Positions 1 through 7,260 of a stretch of DNA of 16,829 bases are shown one piece after another (position 1 is the stretch's first letter; the number at the start of each line of letters is the position of its first letter). Source of the stretch: JBBSUQ01 sp038234235. Lineage in GTDB: Bacteria > Bacteroidota > Bacteroidia > Flavobacteriales_D > Crocinitomicaceae. The DNA lies in the NCBI GenBank assembly GCA_038234235.1, contig JBBSUQ010000063.1, positions 1-16,829 on the forward strand, given 5' to 3'. A model generated the notes under the pieces. The model did not search any database and was not told the origin of the DNA. It was given only the letters and a program-made list of their open reading frames with translations. The position numbers were made by a program, and so were the translations under genes.

Positions 1-120
1 CAGGTTCGTGGACGGTATTTTTAATAAAGTTGTAGTTATGCCCGTTGTAGGGTCATGGCATGCCATGACCCTACAACGGGCATAACTACAACTTTATTAA
101 AAATACCGTCCACGAACCTG
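1..120. repeat. Perfect 120-bp inverted repeat (palindrome)
   Basis: Bases 61-120 are the exact reverse complement of bases 1-60, with no spacer and no mismatch. The centre (45-76) is a short palindrome of a family seen again at 5305-5336 and 7261-7292, so at least the core is probably biological. The outer 44 bases of each arm have no counterpart elsewhere in the window. As RNA or single-stranded DNA this would form one long hairpin. It lies downstream of the ABC-F gene. Because it starts exactly at base 1, a fold-back assembly artefact at a contig end is a real alternative for the outer arms. Confidence 0.9.
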
Positions 121-143
121 ACTGCCGTCAGGCAGGTTTCACG
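115..143. repeat. GC-rich hairpin adjoining the palindrome
   Basis: The right end of the 120-bp palindrome runs directly into a second small hairpin. CCTGAC (117-122) pairs with GTCAGG (127-132) around TGCC, and alternatively AACCTG (115-120) pairs with CAGGTT (133-138). The GC-rich sequence contrasts with the very AT-rich flank. Similar CCTGCC/GGCAGG hairpins are, from memory, frequent between Bacteroidota genes. The rest of the gap up to the ABC-F stop codon (144-313) is AT-rich. It holds only one weak 5-bp stem (AGCCA 154-158 with TGGCT 166-170), which could serve as a poor terminator for the minus-strand ABC-F gene. Confidence 0.5.
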
Positions 144-313
144 AATTTTAAATAGCCAAATGAAATGGCTTTTAATAAATATAGTATTTGTGTAATTTAC
201 AGTCAATAATATATTATTACTTTAATTTAAAAAAGTAAATTTATATTCTTACTATTTTTAAATTAGGTAATAATATAAACTTACTTATATTTAATAACTC
301 ATATCAAAACTTT

Positions 314-2245
314 CTAATCCTCAACCTCCATAACCTTCTCCTCCCAACTATTAACCAATAAATCCAGTTTAGATTTCTCTATTTGGTAAGTATCGTTTAA
401 TTTTTGCGATTTTTCAGCATCAGAATAATCTAATTCGGCCATTTCTTTTTCTAAATTTTCAATTTCCGATTCCTGATCCTTAATTTTGTCTTCCAACTTT
501 TTTATTTCAGAAAGTAATTTGGTATTGTTGGGTTTTGCTTTTGGCTTCTCGTAAGGTATTTTTATTTCTTCAACAGCTTTTTGCTCGGCCACAGTTTCTT
601 TCACCTTTTTGTCAGAACTTCCTTGACTGTTATGCAAAATTTCCATCTTGCGTTTCAAGAATTCTTTAACGCCAAAATGGTGTATTTTCAGGGTTCTGTC
701 TTCAATATCCCAAATTCTGTTTGTAAGACCATCTAAAAACTCTCTGTCGTGAGAAACTACCACAAATGTACCTTCGTAATTCTGCAATGCTTGTTTTAAA
801 ACTTCTTTACTTTGTATGTCTAAATGGTTTGTTGGCTCATCGAGTATTAAAAAATTTGATGGACTTAACAACAGCTGGCAAAGTGCCAACCTTGTGCGTT
901 CTCCACCTGACAGTACACCCACTTTTTTATCTACATCTTCTCCTGTAAAAAGAAATGCGCCGAGAACTGAACGCAATTCTTTACGAATTTCGCCCTCTGC
1001 AATTTCATCTACGGTTTCATAAATAGTTTTGTTAACATCAAGCGCCTCCGCCTGGTCTTGTGCAAAATAGGTGATTTGTACATTGTGCCCATACTCCACC
1101 CTGCCATCGCCGTCAATTTTGTTCATTATTCTTTTGAGCAAAGTAGATTTACCTACTCCATTTGGACCCAACAATGCAATTTTTTCGCCCCGCCCAACAG
1201 TTAAATTAATGTCTTTAAAAATTTGTTTTTCACCAAAGGTTTTTCCCATATCGTGCATGTCAAGCACCCATTTTCCGGGTTGTAAACTCAAAGGGAAACC
1301 AATGCGCATTTTGGCAACACCATCATTGTCTAATTCTATGCGTTCGGTTTTCTCCAATTTCTTAATCAATGATTGGGCAAACGCAGCTTTGTTTTTCTTT
1401 GCCCTAAATTTATTAATTAGTTCTTCTGTGTGTTTTATATCTTTCTCTTGCTGCTTTTTAGCACCCACCATTCGCTCTAAATCTTCGGCTCGGGCTTCTT
1501 TGTATCGTGTGTATGAATACGGAAAATCTAGAACTTTACCCTGCGCAATCTCCAACGTTCTTTTGGTTACATTATCTAAAAATAACCTGTCGTGAGATAT
1601 GGTAACAACTGCTCCATCAAATTTTTGCAAATATTCTTCTAACCAAGCTATTGAAATTATGTCAAGATGATTTGTTGGCTCATCTAGCAAAATCATATCT
1701 GGTTGGTTTACCAATATTTTAGCCAATTCAGCTCGCATTTTCCAACCTCCAGAGAAGGTATTGAGTGGTCGGTCAAACTCTTCGGGATCAAAACCTAAAC
1801 CTTTTAAAGTTGTCGCAATTTTTTCTTCCCAAAGGTAACCGTCTAGCAAATTAAACTCGTGATTTTTGTCGTTAAGCTCATCCAACATTCCCAAATAGCT
1901 ATCGCTTTCATAGTCGGTTCGCACAACCAATTCGTGGTTTATCTCATCCAAACGGGTGCGCAAATCATTCAGTTTTTCGTTAGATTGATTTAAATATTCA
2001 AAAACTGGCAGCTCTGTATCAATTTTAATATCTTGAGTTAAAAAACCTATGGTTGTGTCTTTCGGTTTGTGTATTTTGCCCTCGCTCGGTTGGCTCCATC
2101 CCGCAATTAAACGCAACATAGTAGATTTTCCTGCACCATTTTTACCTACAAGTCCAACCTTATCATTTCGGTTAATTTGCAGACTAATATTCTGAAAAAG
2201 ATAGCCTTGCGGAAGGTGCACACCAAGTTGTTCCAAATTTATCAT
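314..2245 (-). CDS. ABC-F family ATP-binding protein (YheS/Uup-like)
   Basis: A soluble twin-ATPase ABC-F protein of 643 residues. It has no membrane segments, so it is not a transporter. ABC-F proteins bind the ribosomal E site and relieve stalled or blocked translation, and some protect against antibiotics. Domain 1 has Walker A GKNGAGKS (34-41), signature FSGGW (164-168) and Walker B ending LLDEPTNHLD (186-195). A charged helical linker (about 250-305, with FRAKKNKAAFAQS) matches the P-site interaction region. Domain 2 has GPNGVGKS (360-367), LSGGE (445-449) and a second LDEPTNHLD. The tail (about 575-643) is a charged coiled coil as in Uup-type members. The linker resembles YheS more than EttA. 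An in-frame ATG lies 7 codons upstream (2266), but the chosen start gives the typical MI-xLexLG N terminus and sits just downstream of a -7-like box. The specific subfamily and any role in resistance are uncertain. Confidence 0.93.
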   Translation of the reverse strand: MINLEQLGVHLPQGYLFQNISLQINRNDKVGLVGKNGAGKSTMLRLIAGWSQPSEGKIHKPKDTTIGFLTQDIKIDTELPVFEYLNQSNEKLNDLRTRLDEINHELVVRTDYESDSYLGMLDELNDKNHEFNLLDGYLWEEKIATTLKGLGFDPEEFDRPLNTFSGGWKMRAELAKILVNQPDMILLDEPTNHLDIISIAWLEEYLQKFDGAVVTISHDRLFLDNVTKRTLEIAQGKVLDFPYSYTRYKEARAEDLERMVGAKKQQEKDIKHTEELINKFRAKKNKAAFAQSLIKKLEKTERIELDNDGVAKMRIGFPLSLQPGKWVLDMHDMGKTFGEKQIFKDINLTVGRGEKIALLGPNGVGKSTLLKRIMNKIDGDGRVEYGHNVQITYFAQDQAEALDVNKTIYETVDEIAEGEIRKELRSVLGAFLFTGEDVDKKVGVLSGGERTRLALCQLLLSPSNFLILDEPTNHLDIQSKEVLKQALQNYEGTFVVVSHDREFLDGLTNRIWDIEDRTLKIHHFGVKEFLKRKMEILHNSQGSSDKKVKETVAEQKAVEEIKIPYEKPKAKPNNTKLLSEIKKLEDKIKDQESEIENLEKEMAELDYSDAEKSQKLNDTYQIEKSKLDLLVNSWEEKVMEVED

Positions 2246-2249
2246 GGCG

Positions 2250-2257
2250 CAAAGATA
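2250..2257 (-). promoter_or_regulatory. Possible Bacteroidota -7 box upstream of the ABC-F gene
   Basis: Minus-strand TATCTTTG is an exact match to the Bacteroidota -7 consensus TAnnTTTG. It lies four bases before the chosen ATG at 2245, so initiation from it would give a transcript with almost no leader. No convincing -33 TTG/TTTG is found at the usual 17-20 base spacing, so this is tentative. If real, it excludes the longer start at 2266, because that ATG would be upstream of the transcript. Confidence 0.4.
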
Positions 2258-2359
2258 CGCATACATTCAAAAACGATGAATAGCAAGCTAGTTAAACATT
2301 GTATAAAATTTAAAAATGCGAGAGAAAATTATATTTTCAAGAATAAATTAGAACTCGTG

Positions 2360-2486
2360 TGTCGCGTGAAGGATAGCAGCGGAAAGCCCGGAATTCCGAT
2401 TTTTTTTTCGGAATGAGGACTTTCAGCGTATAGCCTGGTGCTCTAAAATAATGCGAAGCATGAGCAATATTTTAGAGCACACGCCC
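2360..2486 (+). ncRNA. Structured RNA-like intergenic element, copy 1
   Basis: This part of the 408-bp gene-free stretch (2246-2653) is more GC-rich than its flanks and highly foldable. It begins GCGTGAAGGATAGCAGCGG and continues with AAAGCCC. A 7-bp hairpin follows (ATTCCGA 2393-2399 with TCGGAAT 2408-2414, T-rich loop), then GGACTTTCAGCGTATAGCC. A 13-bp perfect stem (2438-2450 with 2468-2480) comes next, and the element ends in CACGCCC. GAAAG near 2382 can also pair with CTTTC at 2420-2424. The phrases GGATnGnAGCGGAAAGCCC, GGACTTnnAGCGnATAGCC and CACGCCC recall an intergenic element seen in many Bacteroidota genomes. I cannot name the family, show that it is transcribed, or be sure of its exact ends. 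The remaining bases 2258-2359 and 2487-2546 show nothing clear. Confidence 0.5.
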
Positions 2487-2546
2487 AAATACATAACTTA
2501 TATAACTGAACAACTTTCAATATTTTAAAAGCTATTTTTCTTGTTA

Positions 2547-2610
2547 TTAGGGCACCCGAGCTGGCTTTTCGCAGTACACGGTACTTTGCTACAATCCTTG
2601 GTGCGGGTTC
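2547..2610 (-). ncRNA. Structured RNA-like intergenic element, copy 2 (opposite strand)
   Basis: Read on the minus strand this is the same kind of element as copy 1. It has CAAGGATTGTAGC, then a small hairpin (AGTAC 2573-2577 with GTACT 2581-2585), then GCGAAAAGCC and CTCGGGTGCCC. The GGAT-AGC and GCGnAAAGCC blocks correspond to those near 2371-2388. It faces copy 1 tail to tail. GCGGAAAGCC (2379-2388) can pair with GGCTTTTCGC (2563-2572), so the two could also form one long-range structure. It lies 44 bp beyond the gldN2 stop codon in the same orientation and might help to end that transcript. The function is unknown. Confidence 0.42.
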
Positions 2611-2653
2611 ATTGTTTTAATTTTAAATTGACGTTAGAATTCAAAATATTCTT

Positions 2654-3664
2654 TTAAAAACTCCAAACATTGTGCTCCACATTTCTAATTTCGGTTTTAA
2701 TTTTTTCCGACTCATAAAGGGCATCAGAGCCGTGCTTGTAAGACTCTACTTGCCTATCATAAACGTTAGATTCTTTGTAAACTGTTGCATTAAATCTTCG
2801 TTTCCAAAACAAATCATCAAAACTCATCCATAGTGCATCGTTTTTGGTGTTGTAGGTGTAATAGTTATTAAAAACCAAACGACACTGTGGAAAATAAAGC
2901 CAAAACAATTCTTTTTCGCCAGTAATTTGACCGTATTGGTCACGGTCATATATAACGGGTGCCAAGGCAATTATGCGCACATCTAGCACCGATCGTTCTT
3001 TATCAAAAAACCAATCTTCTTTTAGTCGATATTCTACAATATCTTTAGACATTATCCAGCTTGTATCTCTTGCCGGATATACAAATTCAAAATTATCATT
3101 ATCAATCCACCTTGTGCTGTCTTCACCATCCCGTGTTTGCAAAGGATTAAAAGACTGCGGACCTAAATTGCCTATATAATAAAACATTTTGTCTCTCAAA
3201 ACCGAATCTGTTTGGTAATTTTCACCAGGTAAGTCTGACAAAATTGGATATTTCAATTGATCTCCGTCTCTTAAAGAATATTGATAAGGATTGTAAGGAG
3301 AAAATATAGTTAAGTTGCCATACAAAATATTCCACCTAATAATATTCCAAAGACTAATTCTGCTGTTGTTAGTTACCAACCTACCGTCAGAGTCAAAATC
3401 TTCAAACGGAAAATACATGGGGTGGTTAATCTTTTCTCTCAAATCAATTCTTTCCCAAGTTCGTTTGCTCCAAATAACATCTGCCTCCCTCACGGTTTCA
3501 TAAGTAATTGCCTGTTTTGTGGGCACATTTTGGTTAATTGGCATTCCCCCTGCAATATCTGGCTGTCCATTTAGGCTAAATCCTATTGGCCCATAATCTT
3601 GAGAAATTGCGATATTGCAACAAAATATTGCAGCCAATAAAAATATACGTTCTGGATTTTTCAT
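2654..3664 (-). CDS. gldN: Second GldN-family T9SS ring protein (GldN2)
   Basis: A GldN/PorN-family periplasmic protein of 336 residues that is a clear paralogue of the protein at 7345-8349. The two share long blocks such as READVIWSKR.WE.ID, REKINHPMYFPF, DGDQLKYP, KEDWFFDKERSVLDVRI and the C terminus EH.VWSF. GldN partners the lipoprotein GldK in the ring that links the GldLM motor to the outer-membrane translocon. The start at 3664 is preferred over the in-frame ATG at 3697 because it places a normal signal peptide first (MKNPERIFLLAAIFCC..., cleavage near residue 21). The longer form would prefix 11 residues of no obvious role. It is cut off from gldM2 by a divergent cargo gene, so it must have its own promoter in 3665-3866. 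None is obvious beyond GAAACTTA near 3759. Flavobacterium johnsoniae also has a gldN paralogue (gldO), but there it is directly next to gldN. Confidence 0.93.
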   Translation of the reverse strand: MKNPERIFLLAAIFCCNIAISQDYGPIGFSLNGQPDIAGGMPINQNVPTKQAITYETVREADVIWSKRTWERIDLREKINHPMYFPFEDFDSDGRLVTNNSRISLWNIIRWNILYGNLTIFSPYNPYQYSLRDGDQLKYPILSDLPGENYQTDSVLRDKMFYYIGNLGPQSFNPLQTRDGEDSTRWIDNDNFEFVYPARDTSWIMSKDIVEYRLKEDWFFDKERSVLDVRIIALAPVIYDRDQYGQITGEKELFWLYFPQCRLVFNNYYTYNTKNDALWMSFDDLFWKRRFNATVYKESNVYDRQVESYKHGSDALYESEKIKTEIRNVEHNVWSF

Positions 3665-3833
3665 GGTGTTGAATGTTAATTTTATACAGAACGACAATTG
3701 GGTTTTTTGTTACAGAAGGGATTTGAAATTCAATACCAGAATACAATGATAACATTCCGAAACTTAACTTTTATACTAAAGTGAATTAAAAAAATACGTC
3801 ATTCTGCGTATAGTTTCAGAAGATTCTAAATTT

Positions 3834-3841
3834 TAATTTTG
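3834..3841 (+). promoter_or_regulatory. Possible promoter (-7 box) of the cargo gene
   Basis: TAATTTTG is an exact match to the Bacteroidota -7 consensus TAnnTTTG. A weak -33 candidate, TTTC (3814-3817), lies 16 bases upstream. Transcription would begin a few bases downstream, leaving a leader of roughly 15-20 bases before the ATG at 3867. It lies in the 202-bp divergent region between gldN2 and this gene. Confidence 0.45.
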
Positions 3842-3866
3842 TTAGACATTAAATTATATTATTATT

Positions 3867-5141
3867 ATGAAAAAATTATTAGTTTTATTAAACACATTAT
3901 TGTACTCTACATTGGCTTTTTGTCAATGGTCGCCAACTAACTACTCTTCTGCTACCAACAATTTCATTACCGATTTTTGCGAACACAATGGCAACTTATA
4001 TTCGTCTAGTTATGAACAAATTAAGAAATGGGATCCAAATGCAGAAATCTGGATTAATGTGTCTTTTGCTGGATTTCAAGTATTCAATCTAGAATATATT
4101 GCCAATATTGTAAGCGCTGGAAATTATTTATATGTAACTAAATTTGATCCTTATTGTGCTTCTGGAATGGTGTATAAAAGTTCAGATGACGGACTAACCT
4201 TTGTTGCCGACACAATGGGACTTCAAAAAAGTGCCCCTTGCGACAGCCTTCCAACAACTATTTTAGCTTTATTTTCTTTGCCTAATGGCAATATGGTTGC
4301 AGAAACCGGTTGTTGCTTTTATACCAAACATCCAATCGATGCAATGTGGGTAACATCTAATAGTTTAGTAAGATATATGGCATTTAGTGGCAGCAACTGG
4401 TACAAAATTGGTTTTGATAAATTATATAAATCCACTGACCAAGGTACCACTTGGACCACCAATGCCGTAACGAGCTTTCCTCCTGGTATTCAGCCCAGGA
4501 CCTTATCTATTAATGAGGTTACACAACGTATTTATCTAAATTTTAATTATGGATTTGACAATGTATCGTTGTATACTGATAACGAAGGTGCTACATGGGA
4601 TACGTTGGCTGTAAATGATTATTTAGGAACTAGTGTTTTTGGAACAGATCAAACATTGCTAAGCTTTTACGCAGCAGGTAACCATATTCTTTTTGGTGCA
4701 GAACAAAATGTAAATGGAAGTAGTCTTGAAGTTTATGAAAGTTTTGACGGAGGTATAACATTTATGGCAGATACTAATGGACTGCCTATAAATTCAGGTA
4801 TAGAAGAGCCCAGAAAGTTTCATGTCTTTAATAATGAAATTTTTATGGTAACAAGTGGAACTGAAATTTTCAGAAAAGATGAAGTGCTGAAAATAGATGA
4901 ATTAAAATCTTTTGCACACGTAATATTGTATCCTAATCCAAGTACAAATAATGTTTTTATAAAAAGCAATTTTGAAGTTACCAGCGTTGAGGTTATTGAT
5001 TTAAATGGAAATCAATTAAAATCAATATTTTGGGATAAGCTAGAAAAATCAATAGATATATCTACTCTACAAAACGGAATTTATATTTTAAAGGTTTATT
5101 CTGATACCCAATATATTTTAAAGCGAATTGTAAAACAATAA
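3867..5141 (+). CDS. Secreted beta-propeller-like protein with T9SS sorting domain
   Basis: A 424-residue predicted cargo of the type IX secretion system. A signal peptide covers residues 1-19 (MKKLLVLLNTLLYSTLAFC, then Q). The middle carries four Asp-box/BNR-like motifs: SSDDGLTF (105-112), STDQGTTW (189-196), TDNEGATW (237-244) and SFDGGITF (292-299). Such motifs occur on blades of sialidase- or WD-like beta-propellers. From about 351 to the end is a type A Por secretion C-terminal sorting domain, with YPNPS (355-359), VEVIDLNGNQL, IDISTLQNGIYILKV and a final IVKQ. The role is probably surface-exposed or secreted, binding or enzymatic; no catalytic site was recognised. It is the only convincing plus-strand gene here and sits between gldM2 and gldN2. 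It has its own promoter-like box and terminator and looks like an independent insertion into the gld locus. Confidence 0.88.
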   Translation: MKKLLVLLNTLLYSTLAFCQWSPTNYSSATNNFITDFCEHNGNLYSSSYEQIKKWDPNAEIWINVSFAGFQVFNLEYIANIVSAGNYLYVTKFDPYCASGMVYKSSDDGLTFVADTMGLQKSAPCDSLPTTILALFSLPNGNMVAETGCCFYTKHPIDAMWVTSNSLVRYMAFSGSNWYKIGFDKLYKSTDQGTTWTTNAVTSFPPGIQPRTLSINEVTQRIYLNFNYGFDNVSLYTDNEGATWDTLAVNDYLGTSVFGTDQTLLSFYAAGNHILFGAEQNVNGSSLEVYESFDGGITFMADTNGLPINSGIEEPRKFHVFNNEIFMVTSGTEIFRKDEVLKIDELKSFAHVILYPNPSTNNVFIKSNFEVTSVEVIDLNGNQLKSIFWDKLEKSIDISTLQNGIYILKVYSDTQYILKRIVKQ

Positions 5142-5188
5142 AAAAATTATTCTGTTTAAAAAATTTTTACATTTAATATTAAAAGCAT

Positions 5189-5222
5189 AATCCTGTCTCT
5201 AAAACGTGACAGGATTTTATTT
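5189..5222 (+). terminator. Intrinsic terminator of the cargo gene
   Basis: A 9-bp perfect stem, AATCCTGTC (5189-5197) with GACAGGATT (5208-5216), encloses a 10-base loop. It is followed by a T-rich tail (TTATTTAT) on the plus strand. It lies 47 bp after the stop codon at 5141. No comparable A-rich tract precedes the stem, so it should act mainly on the plus strand. Confidence 0.7.
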
Positions 5223-5304
5223 ATACAACAATAATCAGATATAATATATAACCTTGAATCTACTATCGTTTTGATCTTTTCATGGTATTTACTGTTCATA
5301 TTAT

Positions 5305-5336
5305 TTGTAGGGTCAATGCATGCCTTGACCCTACAA
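5305..5336. repeat. Intergenic palindromic repeat, copy B
   Basis: A 32-base inverted repeat whose halves are exact reverse complements except for one position (TTGTAGGGTCAATGCA against TGCCTTGACCCTACAA). It differs from the centre of the left-end palindrome (45-76) at only a few bases, so the two are copies of one family. It lies between the convergent ends of the cargo gene and gldM2, where a hairpin could stop transcripts from either side, although it has no T-tract of its own. Confidence 0.8.
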
Positions 5337-5396
5337 CAACCATTTTATCCTACAACAACCATTTGACCCCTACAACATTAGCCCCTACAGATGGTA
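5331..5396. repeat. Degenerate tandem CTACAAC repeat
   Basis: Directly adjoining palindrome copy B, the right arm motif CCTACAACAACCAT repeats in degraded form. CTACAACAACCATTTTATC, CTACAACAACCATTTGACC, CTACAACATTAGCC and CTACAGATGG follow one another at 15-20 base intervals. The first unit overlaps the end of the palindrome arm, which suggests growth by slippage or repeated partial copying of the palindrome end. It runs to 20 bases before the gldM2 stop codon. Confidence 0.6.
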
Positions 5397-5415
5397 ACCA
5401 ACCAATAAATTTATT

Positions 5416-7161
5416 CTATTTTATTGTAAAAATACTTGTAATATATCTCCTACCTCCAGCTGGGTCTAACACTTTTGCAGTTATGGTAACTTTTCCGTTG
5501 GGCGGACATTGTTTTATAAGACTTATTGCCTCTGCAGTTAAAGTGTTACTTTTACCATCTTCTTCTCTGTTTATGCCTTGTACACCTACAGACCAGCTAA
5601 TAACTGTAAATTCTGCGTTTAAAGGTATACTAGGCGGATATGCTGCAAAAACCTTATTTAAAGTCGGCACAGAACCTCTAGAAATTGTGGCACCATTTTC
5701 ATTGTTGCCATATTTTAAAGAAGGTGATGGTAAATTACTCACTCTATAAGAATAAGTTCCCAAGGCTACAGTTTTTCCTGTTCCTTCGTTTTTTCCAAGG
5801 ACTGTTACTGTGCATGTTTTACTTGTTCCTGGTTTTATTACAAATAAATTTCCCTCTTTTGTATAAGTTCCATTTGCTACGTTGATACTTGTTTTTTCAA
5901 AACCCGATGCAACAGCTTCTAATAAATTTCTATAACCTCTGTACATCATATTCATTTCAACCAATGCGGCAGTACCTGCAGGTTTCATTACTCTTATTTT
6001 TTTATTCCAAGGCAATGTTTTAGTTTGTCCGGACTTGTTGGTAATTGTTATTTCACCAGCCAAATTCATTTCAGAACCATTTGCTTTTACTTTGATATGT
6101 GCTTTGCCATCTGCTACATCGTTTATTTTATTGCCAGCCATAGTAACCACGGGCTGTCTATCAGAGTCATACGCTACCATTAATACATTTAAATCCACTT
6201 CCTCATTTTGGTTCACTACTTCTGGTCCGTATGCCATTGCCATAATTTTATTGAAAGAATATTGGCCGCCAGTTACTCTATTTCTTATCAGGTTTATGGC
6301 ATCTGCTCTGGCAGTAAGTATTTCTTTTTGCATAGCAGTTAAAGAGGCCAATGCTGCAACTACAGGCGCATGATCAAAGGTTTTTCCAATCCAATGAACG
6401 CCACCAATCTCATGTACCGTGCTGTATTCATTTTTACTGAGTGATGTGTAAATTTTCTTTACATCTTCAATTTCTTGCAAATCAATATTGCTTTTTTTAA
6501 TAGCATTATCTATTTGATTTTCAAGATCCTTCGCATCTTTATAGTTTTTAACCATTGGAGATTTAAAAAAGTAGGCCTTGCCATTTTCTGCTTGTGGTGC
6601 CGATTTCACAACAAGATCCGTTAAATTTTCTCGGTAATCATTATAACTGTTCCAAAGTCTTAAACCTTCACCACCAGGCTTTTTAATATCTTCTCCAATT
6701 AGCAATGCCATTGGTTCATCGTATTTATCTTGGCCATTTACATATTCTAAATTCAATTTCAATGGTTCTATATCGTTGCTGTTTTTCTTGGAATCAATAA
6801 TACTTTTCGAACCAACAGATTTTACATCTTCTCCACAACGCTCTAAAATTTCAAGCTTCAAATCGTCGATAAGTTTTATACGTTCCAAAGTAATTTTATC
6901 AATTTGATTTACATAAGTAAGTAATTTTTGTGCTTTTTTCTGAAGTTCAGGTTCACTGCCATCATTCGCAACCAACATTAAATCTGCAATTTTAGACTGA
7001 CCTCTGTTGTATTCATTCTGGTTTGTAACCTGAATATTTTCTTCTATAGCTACAAAGGCATCAAGTATCGCCTTAGATACATTTAGTGCCAAAAGAGCGG
7101 TTAATACTAGGTACATCATACCTACCATTTTTTGTCTGGGTGTTTCTTTTCCTCCTGCCAT
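5416..7161 (-). CDS. gldM: Second GldM-family T9SS motor/stator protein (GldM2)
   Basis: A GldM/PorM-family protein of 581 residues and a paralogue of the one at 8380-10134. The N terminus is nearly identical (MAGGKETPRQKM, then a single membrane helix about 13-32 and LDAFVAIEENIQ). Arg9 is the residue that in Flavobacterium johnsoniae GldM is implicated in coupling to GldL. The periplasmic part keeps the blocks YDEPM.L.IGEDIK.P.GEG, HEI.GVHWIGKTFDH, MQKEILTARADA and YSFNKIMA.AYGPE. The C-terminal third, which reaches the GldK/GldN ring in known systems, is the most diverged part. The gene begins 130 bp after the terminator of the main gld operon and probably has its own promoter, but only imperfect -7 boxes are seen. 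It has no gldL of its own. It is likely functional: the frame is intact and family blocks are conserved throughout. The specialised role is unknown. Confidence 0.94.
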   Translation of the reverse strand: MAGGKETPRQKMVGMMYLVLTALLALNVSKAILDAFVAIEENIQVTNQNEYNRGQSKIADLMLVANDGSEPELQKKAQKLLTYVNQIDKITLERIKLIDDLKLEILERCGEDVKSVGSKSIIDSKKNSNDIEPLKLNLEYVNGQDKYDEPMALLIGEDIKKPGGEGLRLWNSYNDYRENLTDLVVKSAPQAENGKAYFFKSPMVKNYKDAKDLENQIDNAIKKSNIDLQEIEDVKKIYTSLSKNEYSTVHEIGGVHWIGKTFDHAPVVAALASLTAMQKEILTARADAINLIRNRVTGGQYSFNKIMAMAYGPEVVNQNEEVDLNVLMVAYDSDRQPVVTMAGNKINDVADGKAHIKVKANGSEMNLAGEITITNKSGQTKTLPWNKKIRVMKPAGTAALVEMNMMYRGYRNLLEAVASGFEKTSINVANGTYTKEGNLFVIKPGTSKTCTVTVLGKNEGTGKTVALGTYSYRVSNLPSPSLKYGNNENGATISRGSVPTLNKVFAAYPPSIPLNAEFTVISWSVGVQGINREEDGKSNTLTAEAISLIKQCPPNGKVTITAKVLDPAGGRRYITSIFTIK

Positions 7162-7260
7162 AATTTCTATTTTTTAAGATTTACAACCTCCTAATTCGGA
7201 ATATAGAAAAAGTAACAGAAAATATATTTCAATGACGTAGCATCATGGAATGTCAGCACA

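Noticed and set aside
1071..1595. 174-codon plus-strand open frame inside the ABC-F gene
   Set aside because: It is entirely antisense to highly conserved ABC-F motifs; the hydrophobic composition is a shadow of the charged linker codons on the other strand.
2177..2416. 79-codon plus-strand open frame across the ABC-F start and the intergenic gap
   Set aside because: It overlaps the ABC-F N terminus and the structured element, has low-complexity Lys/Asn/Ile composition and no recognisable features.
3665..3697. Longer GldN2 start at 3697
   Set aside because: It would put 11 extra residues before a normal signal peptide; the paralogue at 7345-8349 begins directly with MKN at its signal peptide.
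5331..5396. CRISPR-like array
   Set aside because: Units are short, imperfect and contiguous, without unique spacers of constant length, and no cas genes are nearby.
5282..5749. 155-codon plus-strand open frame overlapping the end of gldM2
   Set aside because: Most of it is antisense to conserved GldM coding sequence, the rest translates repeats, and it shows no domain or signal peptide.
7187..7192. AGGAGG on the minus strand upstream of gldM2 as a Shine-Dalgarno site
   Set aside because: It is about 25 bases from the ATG, far beyond useful spacing, and Bacteroidota genes rarely depend on such sites.
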